A stretch of DNA of 64,000 nucleotides from Clostridium sp. AM33-3 (GCF_003480315.1 NZ_QUIV01000011.1:1-64000), one strand, 5' to 3'; positions 51,209-61,951 are shown, counted from the first letter of the stretch. Translations and numbers: made by a program. The notes: a model not told the origin generated them from the sequence alone.

Positions 51209-51463
51209 GTGGAAAGAAATTTAAGAAAAACCCGCGTAGGTAAAGTCGTAAGCGACAAGATGGACAAGACCATCGTTGTAGCAATCGAGGACCACATCAA
51301 ACATCCTTTATACGGCAAGATCGTAAAAAAGACCGTTAAGTTAAAAGCTCATGACGAGAACAACGAGTGCGGCAAGGGTGATACCGTTAAAGTTATGGAA
51401 ACCAGACCGCTGTCCAAGGACAAGAGATGGAGACTGGTTGAGATTATCGAGAAGGCTAAATAA
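51209..51463 (+). CDS. rpsQ: 30S ribosomal protein S17
   Basis: 84 residues: [56 protein letters not shown] favour the GTG at 51209, 9 nt after AGGAG, which gives the usual MERNLRK start; an ATG two codons upstream (51203) is possible but very close to the site. Confidence 0.96.
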   Translation: MERNLRKTRVGKVVSDKMDKTIVVAIEDHIKHPLYGKIVKKTVKLKAHDENNECGKGDTVKVMETRPLSKDKRWRLVEIIEKAK

Positions 51464-51487
51464 GTTATCCAGGAAGGAGTATCAGGC

Positions 51488-51856
51488 ATGATTCAGCAGG
51501 AAACCAGACTGAAGGTTGCTGATAACACCGGCGCAAAAGAGTTACTTTGCATCCGTGTTATGGGTGGCTCTACAAGAAGATATGCTAACATTGGTGATGT
51601 AATCGTCGCTTCCGTTAAAGATGCAACACCAGGCGGCGTTGTAAAGAAAGGCGATGTTGTGAAGGCCGTTGTAGTTCGTTCCGTTAAGGGCGCACGCAGA
51701 AAAGACGGTTCTTATATCAAGTTCGATGAGAACGCAGCAGTTATTATCAAAGATGACAAGACCCCAAGAGGAACCCGTATCTTTGGACCGGTAGCAAGAG
51801 AATTACGTGAGAAACAGTTCATGAAGATCGTATCTCTGGCTCCGGAAGTACTGTAA
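51488..51856 (+). CDS. rplN: 50S ribosomal protein L14
   Basis: 122 residues: [33 protein letters not shown] and [28 protein letters not shown]. Interface protein that contacts 16S helix 14. AAGGAG upstream. Confidence 0.98.
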   Translation: MIQQETRLKVADNTGAKELLCIRVMGGSTRRYANIGDVIVASVKDATPGGVVKKGDVVKAVVVRSVKGARRKDGSYIKFDENAAVIIKDDKTPRGTRIFGPVARELREKQFMKIVSLAPEVL

Positions 51857-51869
51857 GGAGGTATTGGCT

Positions 51870-52169
51870 GTGCAGAAAATTAAAAAAGACGACCTGGTAA
51901 AGGTTATCGCAGGTAAAGATAAAGACAAAACCGGTAAAGTCCTGAGCGTTAAGGGCGGTAAAGTTCTGGTTGAGGGCTGCAACATGGTTACCAAGCACTC
52001 CAAACCGAACGCTGCTAACCCGCAGGGCGGCATCGTAAATCAGGAAGCAGCTATGGATATTTCCAACGTTATGCTGGTTGTTGATGGCAAAGCTACCCGT
52101 GTTGGCTTTGAAGTAAAAGATGGTAAGAAAGTCCGCGTTGCAAAGGCAACCGGTAAAGTTATCGACTAA
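51870..52169 (+). CDS. rplX: 50S ribosomal protein L24
   Basis: 99 residues with KOW motif [31 protein letters not shown]; an assembly initiator near the tunnel exit. GTG start at 51870, 8 nt after AAGGAGG; a TTG at 51864 lies too near the site. Confidence 0.96.
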   Translation: MQKIKKDDLVKVIAGKDKDKTGKVLSVKGGKVLVEGCNMVTKHSKPNAANPQGGIVNQEAAMDISNVMLVVDGKATRVGFEVKDGKKVRVAKATGKVID

Positions 52170-52192
52170 TTGCAGAGAGGAGGAACAGAGAG

Positions 52193-52732
52193 TTGGCTAG
52201 ATTAAAAGAACAGTATCAGAGCGAGATGGTTGACGCACTGATTAAGAAATTTGGTTACAAGAACATCATGGAAGTCCCGAAGCTTGATAAGATCGTTATC
52301 AACATGGGCGTTGGTGAGGCAAAAGACAATGCTAAGGTTCTGGATTCTGCAGTTAGAGATTTAGAGCTGATCACCGGACAGAAGGCAGTTACCACCAAGG
52401 CTAAAAAGTCCGTTGCAAACTTCAAAATCAGAGAAGGTATGCCGATCGGTTGTAAGGTTACCCTTCGTGGTGAGAAGATGTACGAGTTCGTTGATCGTCT
52501 GATCAACCTGGCTCTGCCGCGTGTACGTGACTTCCGCGGTGTTAACCCGAACGCATTTGATGGCAGAGGTAACTACGCTCTGGGTATCAAAGAGCAGTTG
52601 ATCTTCCCTGAGATTGAATACGATAAAGTTGACAAGGTAAGAGGTATGGATATCATCTTCGTTACCACTGCCAAGACTGATGAAGAAGCTCGTGAACTTT
52701 TGACATTATTCAATATGCCATTTGCAAAATAA
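52193..52732 (+). CDS. rplE: 50S ribosomal protein L5
   Basis: 179 residues: [48 protein letters not shown] and [24 protein letters not shown]. Binds 5S rRNA with L18. Uses a TTG start at 52193 with AGGAGG upstream. Confidence 0.97.
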   Translation: MARLKEQYQSEMVDALIKKFGYKNIMEVPKLDKIVINMGVGEAKDNAKVLDSAVRDLELITGQKAVTTKAKKSVANFKIREGMPIGCKVTLRGEKMYEFVDRLINLALPRVRDFRGVNPNAFDGRGNYALGIKEQLIFPEIEYDKVDKVRGMDIIFVTTAKTDEEARELLTLFNMPFAK

Positions 52733-52747
52733 CAGGAGGAAAGATCC

Positions 52748-52933
52748 ATGGCTAAGACTTCAATGAAGATTAAGCAGCAGCGTCCGGCGAAGTTCTCCAC
52801 CAGAGAGTACAATCGTTGCAGAATCTGTGGACGTCCGCATGCATATTTAAGAAAATACGGTATCTGCCGTATCTGCTTCCGTGAGCTGGCATATAAGGGC
52901 CAGATCCCGGGCGTAAAGAAGGCAAGCTGGTAG
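52748..52933 (+). CDS. rpsZ: 30S ribosomal protein S14, zinc-binding type Z
   Basis: 61-residue short S14 with two CxxC pairs ([20 protein letters not shown]), the zinc form usual in Gram-positives. AGGAGG upstream. Followed by a 264-bp gap holding repeat copy B and a long hairpin. Confidence 0.97.
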   Translation: MAKTSMKIKQQRPAKFSTREYNRCRICGRPHAYLRKYGICRICFRELAYKGQIPGVKKASW

Positions 52934-52941
52934 GCCGAAAG

Positions 52942-53051
52942 CAACTTAGCGAGTCCGAGCCGCAAGGCGACGGACAAGCTTAGTGCGAGGCCCATCGCGA
53001 ACCTTAGCAAGTGCAAGCCGCAAGGCGCCGCGCGCGCTTAGTTGAGCGATG
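52942..53051 (+). repeat. Intergenic repeat between rpsZ and rpsH (copy B)
   Basis: Shares ordered segments with copy A: ACTTAGCGAG, CTTAGTGCGAGG, a common 17-base core CCCATCGCGAACCTTAG-like stretch, and TTAGTTGAGCGATG. It is longer because of GC-rich AAGCCGCAAGGCG-type filler. Confidence 0.75.
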
Positions 53052-53101
53052 CTGCTGACTGTGAGAAATTACAGTTCAAGCAAATCAGCAGATGTCCCTC
53101 C

Positions 53102-53137
53102 CGAAACTTATGAGCCCCTGCGGCTTCGTAAGTTTCG
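53102..53137 (+). repeat. Long hairpin upstream of rpsH
   Basis: CGAAACTTA (53102-53110)/TAAGTTTCG (53129-53137), extended by a TGAGCC/GGCTTCG helix with one bulge. No T tract follows. Possible mRNA processing or stabilising element. Confidence 0.65.
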
Positions 53138-53197
53138 AAGGAGTGAGGTCCAACAAAAAGGAAACCAACTAACAATATTAAGGAGGAATTATCCATC

Positions 53198-53599
53198 ATG
53201 ACTATGAGTGATCCGATCGCAGATATGCTTACAAGAATCCGTAACGCAAACACTGCTAAACATGACACTGTTGACGTACCGTCTTCCAAGATGAAGCTTG
53301 CTATTGCAGACATCCTGGTAAAAGAGGGTTACATTCAGAAATACGATATCGTTGAGGACGGCGCATTCAAGACTATCCACATCACCTTAAAGTATGGTGC
53401 AGATAAGAATGAGAAGATCATCAGCGGCATCAAGAGAATTTCCAAACCGGGTCTGCGTGTATACGCAAACAAAGAGGATCTCCCGAGAGTACTTGGCGGT
53501 CTGGGAATCGCAATCATTTCTACCAACCAGGGCGTTATCACCGATAAGGAAGCACGTCGTCTGGGCGTAGGCGGAGAGGTATTAGCATTCGTTTGGTAA
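53198..53599 (+). CDS. rpsH: 30S ribosomal protein S8
   Basis: 133 residues: [31 protein letters not shown] and [34 protein letters not shown]. In E. coli S8 represses the spc operon through its mRNA; the long structured gap just upstream is worth comparing. AAGGAGG precedes the start. Confidence 0.98.
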   Translation: MTMSDPIADMLTRIRNANTAKHDTVDVPSSKMKLAIADILVKEGYIQKYDIVEDGAFKTIHITLKYGADKNEKIISGIKRISKPGLRVYANKEDLPRVLGGLGIAIISTNQGVITDKEARRLGVGGEVLAFVW

Positions 53600-53692
53600 T
53601 TCGTTGCCGCGAAGCTACTTCTATATATTATGTAACTGAAAACAGAAAACGCACAGAGCGTTTTCCGAAAATTTAAGTAGGAGGTAAATGGC

Positions 53693-54235
53693 ATGTCACG
53701 TATCGGAAGAATGCCAATCGCAATCCCGGCAGGCGTAACTGTAACGATTGCAGAGAATAATAAAGTGACTGTAAAAGGTCCTAAGGGAACCCTTGAGAGA
53801 GAGTTACCGGTAGAGATGGACATCAAGGAAGAAGATGGACATATTGTTGTAACCAGACCGAATGACTTAAAGAAGATGAAATCTTTACACGGTCTGACCA
53901 GAACCCTGATCAATAACATGGTTGTTGGTGTTACCGCTGGCTACGAGAAAGTTCTGGAAGTAAACGGTGTAGGTTACAGAGCATCTAAGCAGGGCAAGAA
54001 ATTAACCCTTAACCTGGGCTATTCCCATCCGGTAGAGATGGAAGATCCGGAAGGTCTTGAGACTGTTCTGGACGGTCAGAATAAGATCACGGTTAAAGGT
54101 ATCGATAAAGAGAAAGTTGGCCAGTACGCTGCAGAGATCAGAGACAAGAGAAGACCTGAGCCGTATAAGGGCAAGGGTATCAAGTATGCTGATGAGACTA
54201 TCAGACGTAAAGTTGGTAAGACTGGTAAGAAATAA
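53693..54235 (+). CDS. rplF: 50S ribosomal protein L6
   Basis: 180 residues: [56 protein letters not shown] and the C-terminal [16 protein letters not shown]. Near the sarcin-ricin loop. TAGGAGG upstream; a GAAAACGC/GCGTTTTC hairpin (53645-53665) precedes it. Confidence 0.98.
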   Translation: MSRIGRMPIAIPAGVTVTIAENNKVTVKGPKGTLERELPVEMDIKEEDGHIVVTRPNDLKKMKSLHGLTRTLINNMVVGVTAGYEKVLEVNGVGYRASKQGKKLTLNLGYSHPVEMEDPEGLETVLDGQNKITVKGIDKEKVGQYAAEIRDKRRPEPYKGKGIKYADETIRRKVGKTGKK

Positions 54236-54252
54236 TTAAGGAGAGTACAAAG

Positions 54253-54621
54253 ATGGTTAGTAAGAAATCAAGAAGCGAAATTCGCGTTAAAAAGCATACC
54301 AGATTACGTAATCGCTTTGCAGGTACTGCAGAGAGACCGCGTCTGGCTGTTTTCAGAAGTAATAATCATATGTATGCTCAGATTATTGACGACTCAGTCG
54401 GCAATACTCTGGTAGCAGCATCCACCAATGAGAAGGCAGTTAAGGCTGAGCTTGAGCACACCAATGACACTGCAGCAGCAACTTATGTTGGAACTCTGAT
54501 CGCTAAGAGAGCTCTGGAGAAGGGTATCGAGGAAGTCGTTTTCGATAGAGGCGGTTTCATTTACCAGGGTAAGATCCAGGCACTCGCAGACGCAGCTCGT
54601 GAAGCTGGTCTGAAATTCTAG
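54253..54621 (+). CDS. rplR: 50S ribosomal protein L18
   Basis: 122 residues: [31 protein letters not shown] and [26 protein letters not shown]. Binds 5S rRNA. AAGGAGAG upstream. Confidence 0.98.
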   Translation: MVSKKSRSEIRVKKHTRLRNRFAGTAERPRLAVFRSNNHMYAQIIDDSVGNTLVAASTNEKAVKAELEHTNDTAAATYVGTLIAKRALEKGIEEVVFDRGGFIYQGKIQALADAAREAGLKF

Positions 54622-54637
54622 TAGAGAGGAGAACGGC

Positions 54638-55147
54638 ATGAAGCGTACAATTATTGACCCAAGTCAGTTTGAATTAAATGACAACGTAGTAGCAATCAAG
54701 CGTGTATCCAAAACCGTAAAAGGTGGACGTACCATGAGATTCTCTGCTCTGGTAGTAGTAGGTGATGGCAATGGTCACGTAGGTGCAGGTCTTGGTAAGG
54801 CTGGTGAGGTTCCGGAGGCAATCCGCAAAGGAAGAGAAGCAGCTATGAAGAACCTGGTAGAGATTCCGGTTGACGAGAACAAGAGTATCCCGCACGACCA
54901 CATCTGCAAGTTCGGCAGCTCTTCTGTACTGTTAAAGAAGGCTCCGGAAGGTACTGGTATCATCGCTGGTGGTCCGGCTCGTTCCGTACTGGAGCTTGCT
55001 GGTATCAAGAACATCCGTGCTAAGTCTTTAGGCTCCAACAACAAGACCAACGTTGTTCTTGCAGTGATCAACGGTCTGACTCAGCTTAAGACTCCGGAAG
55101 AGTATGCAAGACTTCGCGGCAAATCTGTTGAAGAGATCTTAGGCTAA
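54638..55147 (+). CDS. rpsE: 30S ribosomal protein S5
   Basis: 169 residues: [45 protein letters not shown] and [19 protein letters not shown]. Decoding-accuracy protein; the spectinomycin-contact loop looks ordinary. AGAGGAG upstream. Confidence 0.98.
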   Translation: MKRTIIDPSQFELNDNVVAIKRVSKTVKGGRTMRFSALVVVGDGNGHVGAGLGKAGEVPEAIRKGREAAMKNLVEIPVDENKSIPHDHICKFGSSSVLLKKAPEGTGIIAGGPARSVLELAGIKNIRAKSLGSNNKTNVVLAVINGLTQLKTPEEYARLRGKSVEEILG

Positions 55148-55160
55148 GGAGGGTAATGAA

Positions 55161-55343
55161 ATGGCAGAGAAGTTAAAAGTAACGTTAGTCAAATCCCCGA
55201 TCGGTGCTATCCCGAAGCAGAAAGCTACCGTAGAGGCTCTGGGCCTGAAGAAAGTCAACAAGACTGTTGAACTTCCGGATAACGAGGCTGTCAGAGGTAT
55301 GATCTGGCACGTAAAGCATTTAGTTAAGGTAGAAGAAATCTAA
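55161..55343 (+). CDS. rpmD: 50S ribosomal protein L30
   Basis: 60 residues: [55 protein letters not shown]. Small non-essential subunit protein in some bacteria. AAGGAGGG upstream. Confidence 0.97.
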   Translation: MAEKLKVTLVKSPIGAIPKQKATVEALGLKKVNKTVELPDNEAVRGMIWHVKHLVKVEEI

Positions 55344-55369
55344 TTATAGAAGTAAGGAGGTGCAGTGCA

Positions 55370-55810
55370 ATGGATTTATCCAATTTACAGCCTGCTGTTG
55401 GTTCTAAACATAGTGATAATTTCAGAAGAGGACGCGGTCACGCTTCCGGAAACGGCAAAACTGCTGGTAAGGGCCACAAGGGTCAGAAAGCACGTTCTGG
55501 CGCACCGAGACCTGGTTTCGAGGGTGGTCAGATGCCGTTATACAGACGTCTCCCGAAGAGAGGCTTCAAGAATCGTAACACCAAAGTTATCGTTGGTATC
55601 AATGTAAGCGCTTTAGAGTGCTTCGAGAACGATGCAGTTGTTACTGTTGAGACTCTTCTTGAGAGCGGAATCGTTAAGAATCCGAGAGATGGCGTCAAGA
55701 TCCTGGGTAACGGAGAACTGACCAAAAAGCTGACCGTAAAGGCAGATGCATTCAGTGAGGGTGCGAAGGCTAAAATTGAAGCTTTAGGTGGAACCTGCGA
55801 GGTGATCTAA
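55370..55810 (+). CDS. rplO: 50S ribosomal protein L15
   Basis: 146 residues: [44 protein letters not shown], then [18 protein letters not shown]. The Gly/Arg-rich N-terminal tail threads into 23S rRNA. TAAGGAGG upstream. Ends one base before secY. Confidence 0.98.
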   Translation: MDLSNLQPAVGSKHSDNFRRGRGHASGNGKTAGKGHKGQKARSGAPRPGFEGGQMPLYRRLPKRGFKNRNTKVIVGINVSALECFENDAVVTVETLLESGIVKNPRDGVKILGNGELTKKLTVKADAFSEGAKAKIEALGGTCEVI

Positions 55811-55811
55811 T

Positions 55812-57131
55812 ATGTTAAAGACACTCCGAAATGCATGGAAGATCAAGGAGATCAGAACAAAACTGATCTTCACCTTCCTCATGCTGGTGGTCATCCGTTT
55901 TGGATCTGAACTGCCGATTCCTGGAGTTAAGACGGACTTTTTCGCGAATTTCTTCGCGAATCAGTCCACTGATGCATTTGGATTTTTCAATGCGATGACA
56001 GGTGGATCCTTCTCCTCCATGTCTATTTTCGCACTGAGCATCACCCCGTACATTACATCTTCTATTATCATGCAGCTGCTCACGATCGCAATTCCGAAGC
56101 TGGAAGAGATGCAGCGTGACGGCGAGGATGGCCGTAAGAAGATTGCAGAGTACACCCGTTACTTAACGGTTGGGCTTGCACTGATCGAGTCCATCGGTAT
56201 GGCAGTCGGTTTCGGCGGCCAGGGACTTTTGATCAATTACAATGTATGGAGCGTGGTTATTGCAGTCGCTACCATGACTGCAGGAAGCGCATTCCTGATG
56301 TGGATCGGTGAGCGTATTACTGAGAAGGGCGTGGGCAATGGTATTTCCATCGTCCTGCTGTTCAATATCGTATCTTCTCTCCCACAGGATGTGAACACCC
56401 TGTACACCAGATTCTTAAGCAACAGCAAGAATATCGGATCAACTGTGCTGATCGTGCTCATCATGCTTGCGGTTACCGCAGCCATGGTTGTGTTCGTAAT
56501 CATCCTTCAGGATGGTGAGCGCAGAATCCCGGTCCAGTATTCCAAAAAGATGGTTGGCAGAAAGTTAGTGGGCGGCCAGGCTTCCCACATTCCGTTAAAG
56601 GTGAACACCGCAGGTGTCATCCCGGTAATCTTTGCTTCCTCCATCATGTCCTTCCCGATTGTGATCGCACAGTTTTTCCATCCGGATTACACCACTATCG
56701 GCGGTAAAATCCTGATGGTTCTGAACTCATCTTACTGGTTCAGACCGGAGATGCCGGCATATTCTGTGGGACTGGTGATTTACCTTGTATTGATCGTGCT
56801 TTTCGCATATTTCTATACATCCATCACCTTCAATCCGCTGGAAGTGGCAAACAATATGAAGAAGTCCGGCGGTTTCATCCCGGGTGTCCGCCCAGGTAAA
56901 CCGACTTCCGAATATCTTGACAAGATCTTAAATTACATCGTATTCATCGGTGCAGTTGGCCTGATCATTGTCAGCGTTATCCCGATCATCATTTCCGGAG
57001 TATTCACGGTAAGCCGTCTGTCCTTCATGGGTACTTCCCTGATCATTATCGTCAGTGTTATCCTGGAGACCATCAAGGCTATTGAATCCCAGATGATCGT
57101 TAGAAATTACAAAGGCTTTTTAAATGATTAA
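55812..57131 (+). CDS. secY: Protein translocase subunit SecY
   Basis: Central pore of the Sec translocon, 439 residues with ten membrane helices. [44 protein letters not shown] and the cytoplasmic loop [19 protein letters not shown] with [17 protein letters not shown] are conserved. Adjacent to rplO as usual. Confidence 0.98.
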   Translation: MLKTLRNAWKIKEIRTKLIFTFLMLVVIRFGSELPIPGVKTDFFANFFANQSTDAFGFFNAMTGGSFSSMSIFALSITPYITSSIIMQLLTIAIPKLEEMQRDGEDGRKKIAEYTRYLTVGLALIESIGMAVGFGGQGLLINYNVWSVVIAVATMTAGSAFLMWIGERITEKGVGNGISIVLLFNIVSSLPQDVNTLYTRFLSNSKNIGSTVLIVLIMLAVTAAMVVFVIILQDGERRIPVQYSKKMVGRKLVGGQASHIPLKVNTAGVIPVIFASSIMSFPIVIAQFFHPDYTTIGGKILMVLNSSYWFRPEMPAYSVGLVIYLVLIVLFAYFYTSITFNPLEVANNMKKSGGFIPGVRPGKPTSEYLDKILNYIVFIGAVGLIIVSVIPIIISGVFTVSRLSFMGTSLIIIVSVILETIKAIESQMIVRNYKGFLND

Positions 57132-57145
57132 GCGTTCGTAAGAGA

Positions 57146-57180
57146 AAGCTGCTGCCCATATGCGTGCAGCAGCTTCTTTT
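57146..57180 (+). terminator. Terminator-like hairpin between secY and adk
   Basis: Perfect stem AAGCTGCTGC/GCAGCAGCTT with 10-nt loop, followed by CTTTTG. It could reduce read-through into adk-map-infA. Confidence 0.65.
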
Positions 57181-57185
57181 GTATA

Positions 57186-57204
57186 ACAGGAAATTGCGTC
57201 CTGT
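57186..57204. repeat. Dispersed hairpin repeat (copy 2)
   Basis: ACAGGA/TCCTGT around AATTGCG, followed by GACGCCCTGCGAGGAGG. Shares the core AGGAAATTRCGTCCT and GCGAGGA with the repeat before proS. Here the repeat's tail supplies the adk ribosome-binding site. Confidence 0.6.
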
Positions 57205-57238
57205 CATAGAGGGACGCCCTGCGAGGAGGATTAACCAG

Positions 57239-57883
57239 ATGAAGATCATCATGTTAGGTGCTCCGGGCGCCGGCAAAGGCACCCAGGCAAAGAAGATTGC
57301 AGCGAAATATGGTATTCCGCATATCTCTACCGGAGATATTTTCCGTGCAAATATCAAGGGCGGTACAGAGCTGGGTATGAAGGCGAAGTCTTACATGGAT
57401 CAGGGACAGCTTGTTCCGGATGATGTTACCATCGGCATGCTGTTAGACCGTATTGCAGAGGCTGACTGCGAGAACGGATATGTGCTGGACGGTTTCCCGA
57501 GAACCATTCCGCAGGCAGAGAGCCTGACAGAAGCACTTGACAAGCTGGGACAGAAGATGGATTTCGCAATTGATGTTGATGTACCGGATGAGTCCATTAT
57601 CAACCGTATGTCAGGCAGAAGAGCATGCCTCTCCTGCGGAGCTACCTACCACATCGTTTACAATCCGACCAGAGTAGAAGGTGTCTGTGACGCATGCGGC
57701 CAGAAGCTGGTACTGCGTGACGATGACAAGCCAGAGACAGTTAAGAAACGTCTGACGGTATATCATGACCAGACCCAGCCGCTGATCGAGTATTATAAGA
57801 AGGCTGGAATCCTGAAGTCTGTAGACGGAACACAGGATTTGAACAAAGTATTTGAGGACATCGAAGCTGTCCTGGAGGCGTAA
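57239..57883 (+). CDS. adk: Adenylate kinase (zinc-LID type)
   Basis: Interconverts ATP+AMP and 2 ADP. 214 residues: P-loop [14 protein letters not shown]-site [10 protein letters not shown] and DGFPRT. The LID has two Cys pairs ([16 protein letters not shown]) that bind zinc, as is common in Gram-positives. Start at 57239 behind GAGGAGG; the frame extends upstream without a site. Confidence 0.98.
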   Translation: MKIIMLGAPGAGKGTQAKKIAAKYGIPHISTGDIFRANIKGGTELGMKAKSYMDQGQLVPDDVTIGMLLDRIAEADCENGYVLDGFPRTIPQAESLTEALDKLGQKMDFAIDVDVPDESIINRMSGRRACLSCGATYHIVYNPTRVEGVCDACGQKLVLRDDDKPETVKKRLTVYHDQTQPLIEYYKKAGILKSVDGTQDLNKVFEDIEAVLEA

Positions 57884-57884
57884 T

Positions 57885-58634
57885 ATGTCAGTAACGATCA
57901 AATCCGCAAGAGAGATTGAACTGATGCGGGAGGCCGGAAGAATTCTGGCAAAGGTTCATGAGGAACTGGGAAAGGCGATTCATCCGGGCATGTCCACACT
58001 GGACATTGACCGACTGGGCGAGAAGCTGATCCGTGAGTTCGGATGTGTGCCTTCCTTTAAGAACTACAATGGCTATCCTGCGTCCATCTGTGTATCAGTG
58101 AATGATGAAGTGGTACACGGTATCCCGAACAAGCACCATATTATCAGGGAAGGCGATATCGTCAGCTTGGATGCGGGTGTTATCTACAAAGGATATCATT
58201 CTGATGCAGCCAGAACCCATGCGGTTGGCATCATCAGTCCGGAAGCGCAGAAGCTTATCGATGTTACCAGACAATCTTTCTTTGAGGGGATTAAGTTCGC
58301 GAAAGCTGGCAATCATCTCAATGATATCTCTTCCGCAATCCAGGCTTATGCAGAAAGCTTCGGATACGGTGTTGTCCGCGATCTGGTGGGCCACGGTATC
58401 GGAACCCATCTGCATGAGGAGCCGGAGGTGCCGAACTTTGCACAGAAGCGCAAGGGCATCAAACTGGTTCCTGGAATGACACTGGCCGTTGAGCCTATGA
58501 TCAACATCGGAACCCCGAATGTAGTCTGGATGGATGATGACTGGACGGTGGTCACAAAAGACCACAGTCTGTCTGCTCACTATGAGAACACCATCCTCAT
58601 TACGGAGGGTGAGCCGGAGATCTTATCTCTGTAA
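57885..58634 (+). CDS. map: Methionine aminopeptidase, type I
   Basis: Removes N-terminal Met from new proteins; 249 residues. Metal ligands lie in SLDAGVIYKGYHSDAARTH (Asp pair), GHGIGTHLHEEPEVPNF (His, Glu) and ENTILITEGEPE (Glu); the catalytic His region is MKNYNGYPASICVSVNDEVVHGIP. Start at 57885, two bases after the adk stop, with GGAGG inside adk. Confidence 0.97.
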   Translation: MSVTIKSAREIELMREAGRILAKVHEELGKAIHPGMSTLDIDRLGEKLIREFGCVPSFKNYNGYPASICVSVNDEVVHGIPNKHHIIREGDIVSLDAGVIYKGYHSDAARTHAVGIISPEAQKLIDVTRQSFFEGIKFAKAGNHLNDISSAIQAYAESFGYGVVRDLVGHGIGTHLHEEPEVPNFAQKRKGIKLVPGMTLAVEPMINIGTPNVVWMDDDWTVVTKDHSLSAHYENTILITEGEPEILSL

Positions 58635-58646
58635 AGGCGGTGTGCG

Positions 58647-58898
58647 ATGAAAATGGAGCTGTACTGTCCGGTAAGATCTCTCGCCGGACATGACAAAAAC
58701 CAGTATTTTATCATAGTATCCGATGAAGGGGAATACATTACCATGGCAAATGGAACCACCCGCAAGGTGGATGACCCGAAGCGGAAAAACAAGAAACATA
58801 TTCAGGCAGGGAAGACGCCGCTTTTTGCGGCGCTTCCCACTGATGAAGAAATCCGAAGCGAGCTTAAAACCTGGGTGGAAAGCCACGGTTATATGTAG
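58647..58898 (+). CDS. KOW-domain RNA-binding protein (L14e/RplX-like small protein)
   Basis: 83 residues. [45 protein letters not shown] matches the small KOW-type proteins habitually encoded between map and infA in Clostridia. Start at 58647, behind AAAGGCGG. Probably a ribosome- or RNA-associated factor; function not established. Confidence 0.9.
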   Translation: MKMELYCPVRSLAGHDKNQYFIIVSDEGEYITMANGTTRKVDDPKRKNKKHIQAGKTPLFAALPTDEEIRSELKTWVESHGYM

Positions 58899-58912
58899 GA
58901 GGAATTGATTAC

Positions 58913-59131
58913 ATGTCTAAAGCAGATGTTATTGAAATTGAGGGAACTGTTGTTGAGAAGCTGCCGAACGCAATGTTCCAGGTAGAGTTAGAGAACGGTC
59001 ATCAGGTACTGGCTCATATCAGCGGCAAGCTGCGTATGAACTACATCCGTATCCTGCCGGGTGACAAGGTTACCCTTGAGATGTCTCCGTATGATTTAAG
59101 CAAGGGCAGAATCATCTGGAGAGATAAATAA
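58913..59131 (+). CDS. infA: Translation initiation factor IF-1
   Basis: 72-residue OB-fold protein: [71 protein letters not shown]. Occupies the ribosomal A site during initiation. AGGAGG upstream. Confidence 0.98.
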   Translation: MSKADVIEIEGTVVEKLPNAMFQVELENGHQVLAHISGKLRMNYIRILPGDKVTLEMSPYDLSKGRIIWRDK

Positions 59132-59190
59132 GGTTATAGAAGCATTCGCTTTTATAAATAAAAAATAGGGAAAAATATTTTGAAAAACAC

Positions 59191-59219
59191 TTGCATAAAA
59201 GAAACCATAATGTTATAAT
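59191..59219 (+). promoter_or_regulatory. Internal promoter of the rpmJ-alpha operon
   Basis: TTGCAT at 59191-59196, 17-bp spacer, TATAAT at 59214-59219. A leader of about 100 nt follows, with a perfect ATATATCTG/CAGATATAT hairpin at 59281-59300. Confidence 0.75.
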
Positions 59220-59324
59220 ATCATGGCGACTTTGTTGAGATGCTGGGCGAAGTTTGTCTAAAATTAGTCCGGCTGTACCAATATATCTGGACAGATATAT
59301 GCAACTGTAGAAAGGAGAATTGCC

Positions 59325-59438
59325 GTGAAGGTGAGATCATCAGTAAAACCGATTTGCGAAAAGTGCAAAATCATCAAACGCAAAGGCAGTATCAGAGTAA
59401 TCTGTGAAAATCCTAAGCACAAACAGAGACAAGGTTAA
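59325..59438 (+). CDS. rpmJ: 50S ribosomal protein L36 (zinc type)
   Basis: 37 residues starting with GTG at 59325 behind [28 protein letters not shown] and [12 protein letters not shown] carry the zinc-binding C-x2-C, C and H set. First gene after the internal promoter. Confidence 0.97.
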   Translation: MKVRSSVKPICEKCKIIKRKGSIRVICENPKHKQRQG

Positions 59439-59469
59439 AAACAAAAAGTTATAGGAGGTTACGACGCAA

Positions 59470-59838
59470 ATGGCTCGTATTTCAGGTGTTGATTTACCAA
59501 GAGAAAAACGTGTTGAAATCGGTCTGACTTACATCTACGGAATCGGTAGAACAAGTGCAAACCGTATCCTTGCTGAGGCTGGCGTTAATCCTGACACCCG
59601 TGTTAAGGATCTGACCGATGACGAAGTGAAGAAGCTGGCAGCTGTTATTGCTGACACTCAGACTGTTGAGGGTGATCTTCGCAGAGAGATCGCTATGAAC
59701 ATCAAGAGACTGCAGGAGATTGGCTGCTATCGCGGAATCCGTCATAGAAAAGGTCTCCCGGTTCGTGGTCAGAAGACCAAAACCAATGCAAGAACCCGCA
59801 AAGGTCCTCGTAAGACTGTTGCAAACAAGAAGAAATAA
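59470..59838 (+). CDS. rpsM: 30S ribosomal protein S13
   Basis: 122 residues: [38 protein letters not shown] and [23 protein letters not shown]. Head protein contacting P-site tRNA. AGGAGG upstream. Confidence 0.98.
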   Translation: MARISGVDLPREKRVEIGLTYIYGIGRTSANRILAEAGVNPDTRVKDLTDDEVKKLAAVIADTQTVEGDLRREIAMNIKRLQEIGCYRGIRHRKGLPVRGQKTKTNARTRKGPRKTVANKKK

Positions 59839-59926
59839 GTAATTCGTAACATTATGTAGAATCACGTTGCATGTTTTAAAAACAGGAAACAGGATTCGGA
59901 AATTCAAGAAAGTAGGTTAGTTTAAA

Positions 59927-60328
59927 ATGGCTAAAAAAGTGTCCACTGCAAAAAAAGTGACAAAAAAGCGCGTAAAGAAAAACGTTGAACGCGGACAGGC
60001 ACATATCCAGTCTTCTTTTAACAACACCATCGTTACCTTAACCGATGCACAGGGTAACGCGTTGTCTTGGGCAAGTGCCGGTGGTTTGGGATTTAGAGGT
60101 TCAAGGAAATCTACTCCATATGCAGCTCAGATGGCTGCAGAAACTGCCGCTAAAGCAGCTTTAGTACATGGTTTAAAATCTGTAGACGTTATGGTTAAAG
60201 GACCTGGTTCAGGCCGTGAGGCAGCAATTCGTGCGCTTTCCGCATGCGGTATTGAGGTAACTAGCATTAAGGACGTAACTCCGGTTCCACATAACGGATG
60301 TCGCCCGCCAAAACGTAGAAGAGTCTAA
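59927..60328 (+). CDS. rpsK: 30S ribosomal protein S11
   Basis: 133 residues: [43 protein letters not shown] and CRPPKRRRV at the C-terminus. Platform protein. Ribosome-binding site is weak (AAGTAGG region), unlike its neighbours. Confidence 0.98.
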   Translation: MAKKVSTAKKVTKKRVKKNVERGQAHIQSSFNNTIVTLTDAQGNALSWASAGGLGFRGSRKSTPYAAQMAAETAAKAALVHGLKSVDVMVKGPGSGREAAIRALSACGIEVTSIKDVTPVPHNGCRPPKRRRV

Positions 60329-60344
60329 TTAGGAGGTACTAAAA

Positions 60345-60938
60345 GTGGCAGTAGATAGAGTTCCTGTTCTTAAAAGATGCAGATCTCTTGGTTTAGATCC
60401 GATCTATTTAGGAATTGATAAAAAATCAAACAGAGAATTAAAAAGAGCTAACAGAAAAGTAAGTGAGTATGGTCTCCAGTTACGTGAGAAGCAGAAAGCA
60501 AAATTCATCTATGGCGTATTAGAGAAACCGTTCCGTAACTACTACACCAAGGCTGAGAAGATGGAAGGCCAGACTGGTGAGAACATGATGATCCTTCTGG
60601 AGCGCAGACTGGACAACGTTGTATTCCGTATGGGATTCGGCCGCACCAGACGCGAGACCAGACAGATGGTAGATCACAAGCACATCCTCGTAAACGGCAA
60701 ATGTGTAAACATTCCGTCCTACCTGGTAAAAGCTGGTGACGTAATCGAAGTAAAAGAGAAAGCTAAATCTTCTCAGAGATACAAAGATGCTCTTGAGGTA
60801 ACTGCAGGACGTCTGGTTCCGGCTTGGCTGGATGTTGACCAGGAGAATCTGCGCGGTACCGTAAAAGAGCTTCCGTCCAGAGATGAGATTGATGTTCCGG
60901 TAAACGAGATGCTTATCGTCGAGTTGTACTCCAAATAA
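60345..60938 (+). CDS. rpsD: 30S ribosomal protein S4
   Basis: 197 residues, GTG start behind [54 protein letters not shown], then an S4-type RNA-binding domain [45 protein letters not shown]. This is the short form without the N-terminal zinc cysteines. In other bacteria S4 represses the alpha operon or its own gene. Confidence 0.98.
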   Translation: MAVDRVPVLKRCRSLGLDPIYLGIDKKSNRELKRANRKVSEYGLQLREKQKAKFIYGVLEKPFRNYYTKAEKMEGQTGENMMILLERRLDNVVFRMGFGRTRRETRQMVDHKHILVNGKCVNIPSYLVKAGDVIEVKEKAKSSQRYKDALEVTAGRLVPAWLDVDQENLRGTVKELPSRDEIDVPVNEMLIVELYSK

Positions 60939-60991
60939 TTAAGAGTACCAATTTCCCTCGATAGAAGAACCCAAAAGGAGGGGCTAGAGTC

Positions 60992-61951
60992 GTGTTCGAT
61001 TTTGAGAAACCAAACATTGAGATTGTTGAGATTTCTGATGATAAGAAATATGGCAAGTTTGTAGTTGAACCACTTGAGAGAGGCTATGGCACAACGCTGG
61101 GTAACTCCCTGAGAAGAATCATGCTTTCTTCTCTGCCGGGTGCAGCTGTCAGCCAGGTGAAAATCGACGGCGTTTTACATGAGTTCAGTTCTATTCCAGG
61201 TGTTAAGGAAGATGTAACTGAGATCATTATGAACATCAAGAGCTTATCTATTAAGAACAACAGTGATAGCAACGAAGTAAAGACCGCTTACATCGAGTTC
61301 GAGGGTGAGGGCGTTATTACTGCAGCTGATATCCAGGCTGACCCGGACATTGAGATCATGAATCCGGATCAGGTGATCGCACACTTAAGCGGCGGCACAG
61401 ACAGCAAGTTCTATATGGAGCTTACTATCACCAAGGGCCGCGGATACGTGAGCGCAGACAAGAATAAGAGTGAGGATATGCCGGTTGGTGTGATTGCGGT
61501 GGATTCCATCTACACACCGGTTGAGCGTGTCAACATGTCCATTCAGAATACCCGTGTTGGACAGGTTACCGATTACGATAAACTGACCTTAGACGTGTAT
61601 ACCAATGGAACCTTAGCTCCAGATGAGGCTGTAAGTCTCGCAGCGAAAGTTCTGAGCGAGCACTTAAATCTCTTTATCGATCTTTCTGAGAATGCCAAGA
61701 CCGCTGAGATCATGGTTGAGAAAGAGGACAATGAGAAAGAGAAAGTTCTCGAGATGAACATCGATGAACTGGAACTGTCTGTTCGTTCCTACAACTGCTT
61801 AAAGAGAGCCGGAATCAACACTGTGGAGGAACTGTGCAACAGAACTCCGGAGGATATGATGAAGGTTCGTAACCTTGGCAGAAAGTCCCTTGAGGAAGTT
61901 CTGGCGAAGTTAAAAGAATTAGGTCTTCAGCTGAACCCGAGTGAGGAATAA
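60992..61951 (+). CDS. rpoA: DNA-directed RNA polymerase subunit alpha
   Basis: 319 residues, GTG start behind AAAAGGAGGGG. The N-terminal domain dimerises and nucleates polymerase assembly ([25 protein letters not shown]). The C-terminal domain (about 250-310: [45 protein letters not shown]) contacts DNA and activators. Confidence 0.98.
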   Translation: MFDFEKPNIEIVEISDDKKYGKFVVEPLERGYGTTLGNSLRRIMLSSLPGAAVSQVKIDGVLHEFSSIPGVKEDVTEIIMNIKSLSIKNNSDSNEVKTAYIEFEGEGVITAADIQADPDIEIMNPDQVIAHLSGGTDSKFYMELTITKGRGYVSADKNKSEDMPVGVIAVDSIYTPVERVNMSIQNTRVGQVTDYDKLTLDVYTNGTLAPDEAVSLAAKVLSEHLNLFIDLSENAKTAEIMVEKEDNEKEKVLEMNIDELELSVRSYNCLKRAGINTVEELCNRTPEDMMKVRNLGRKSLEEVLAKLKELGLQLNPSEE

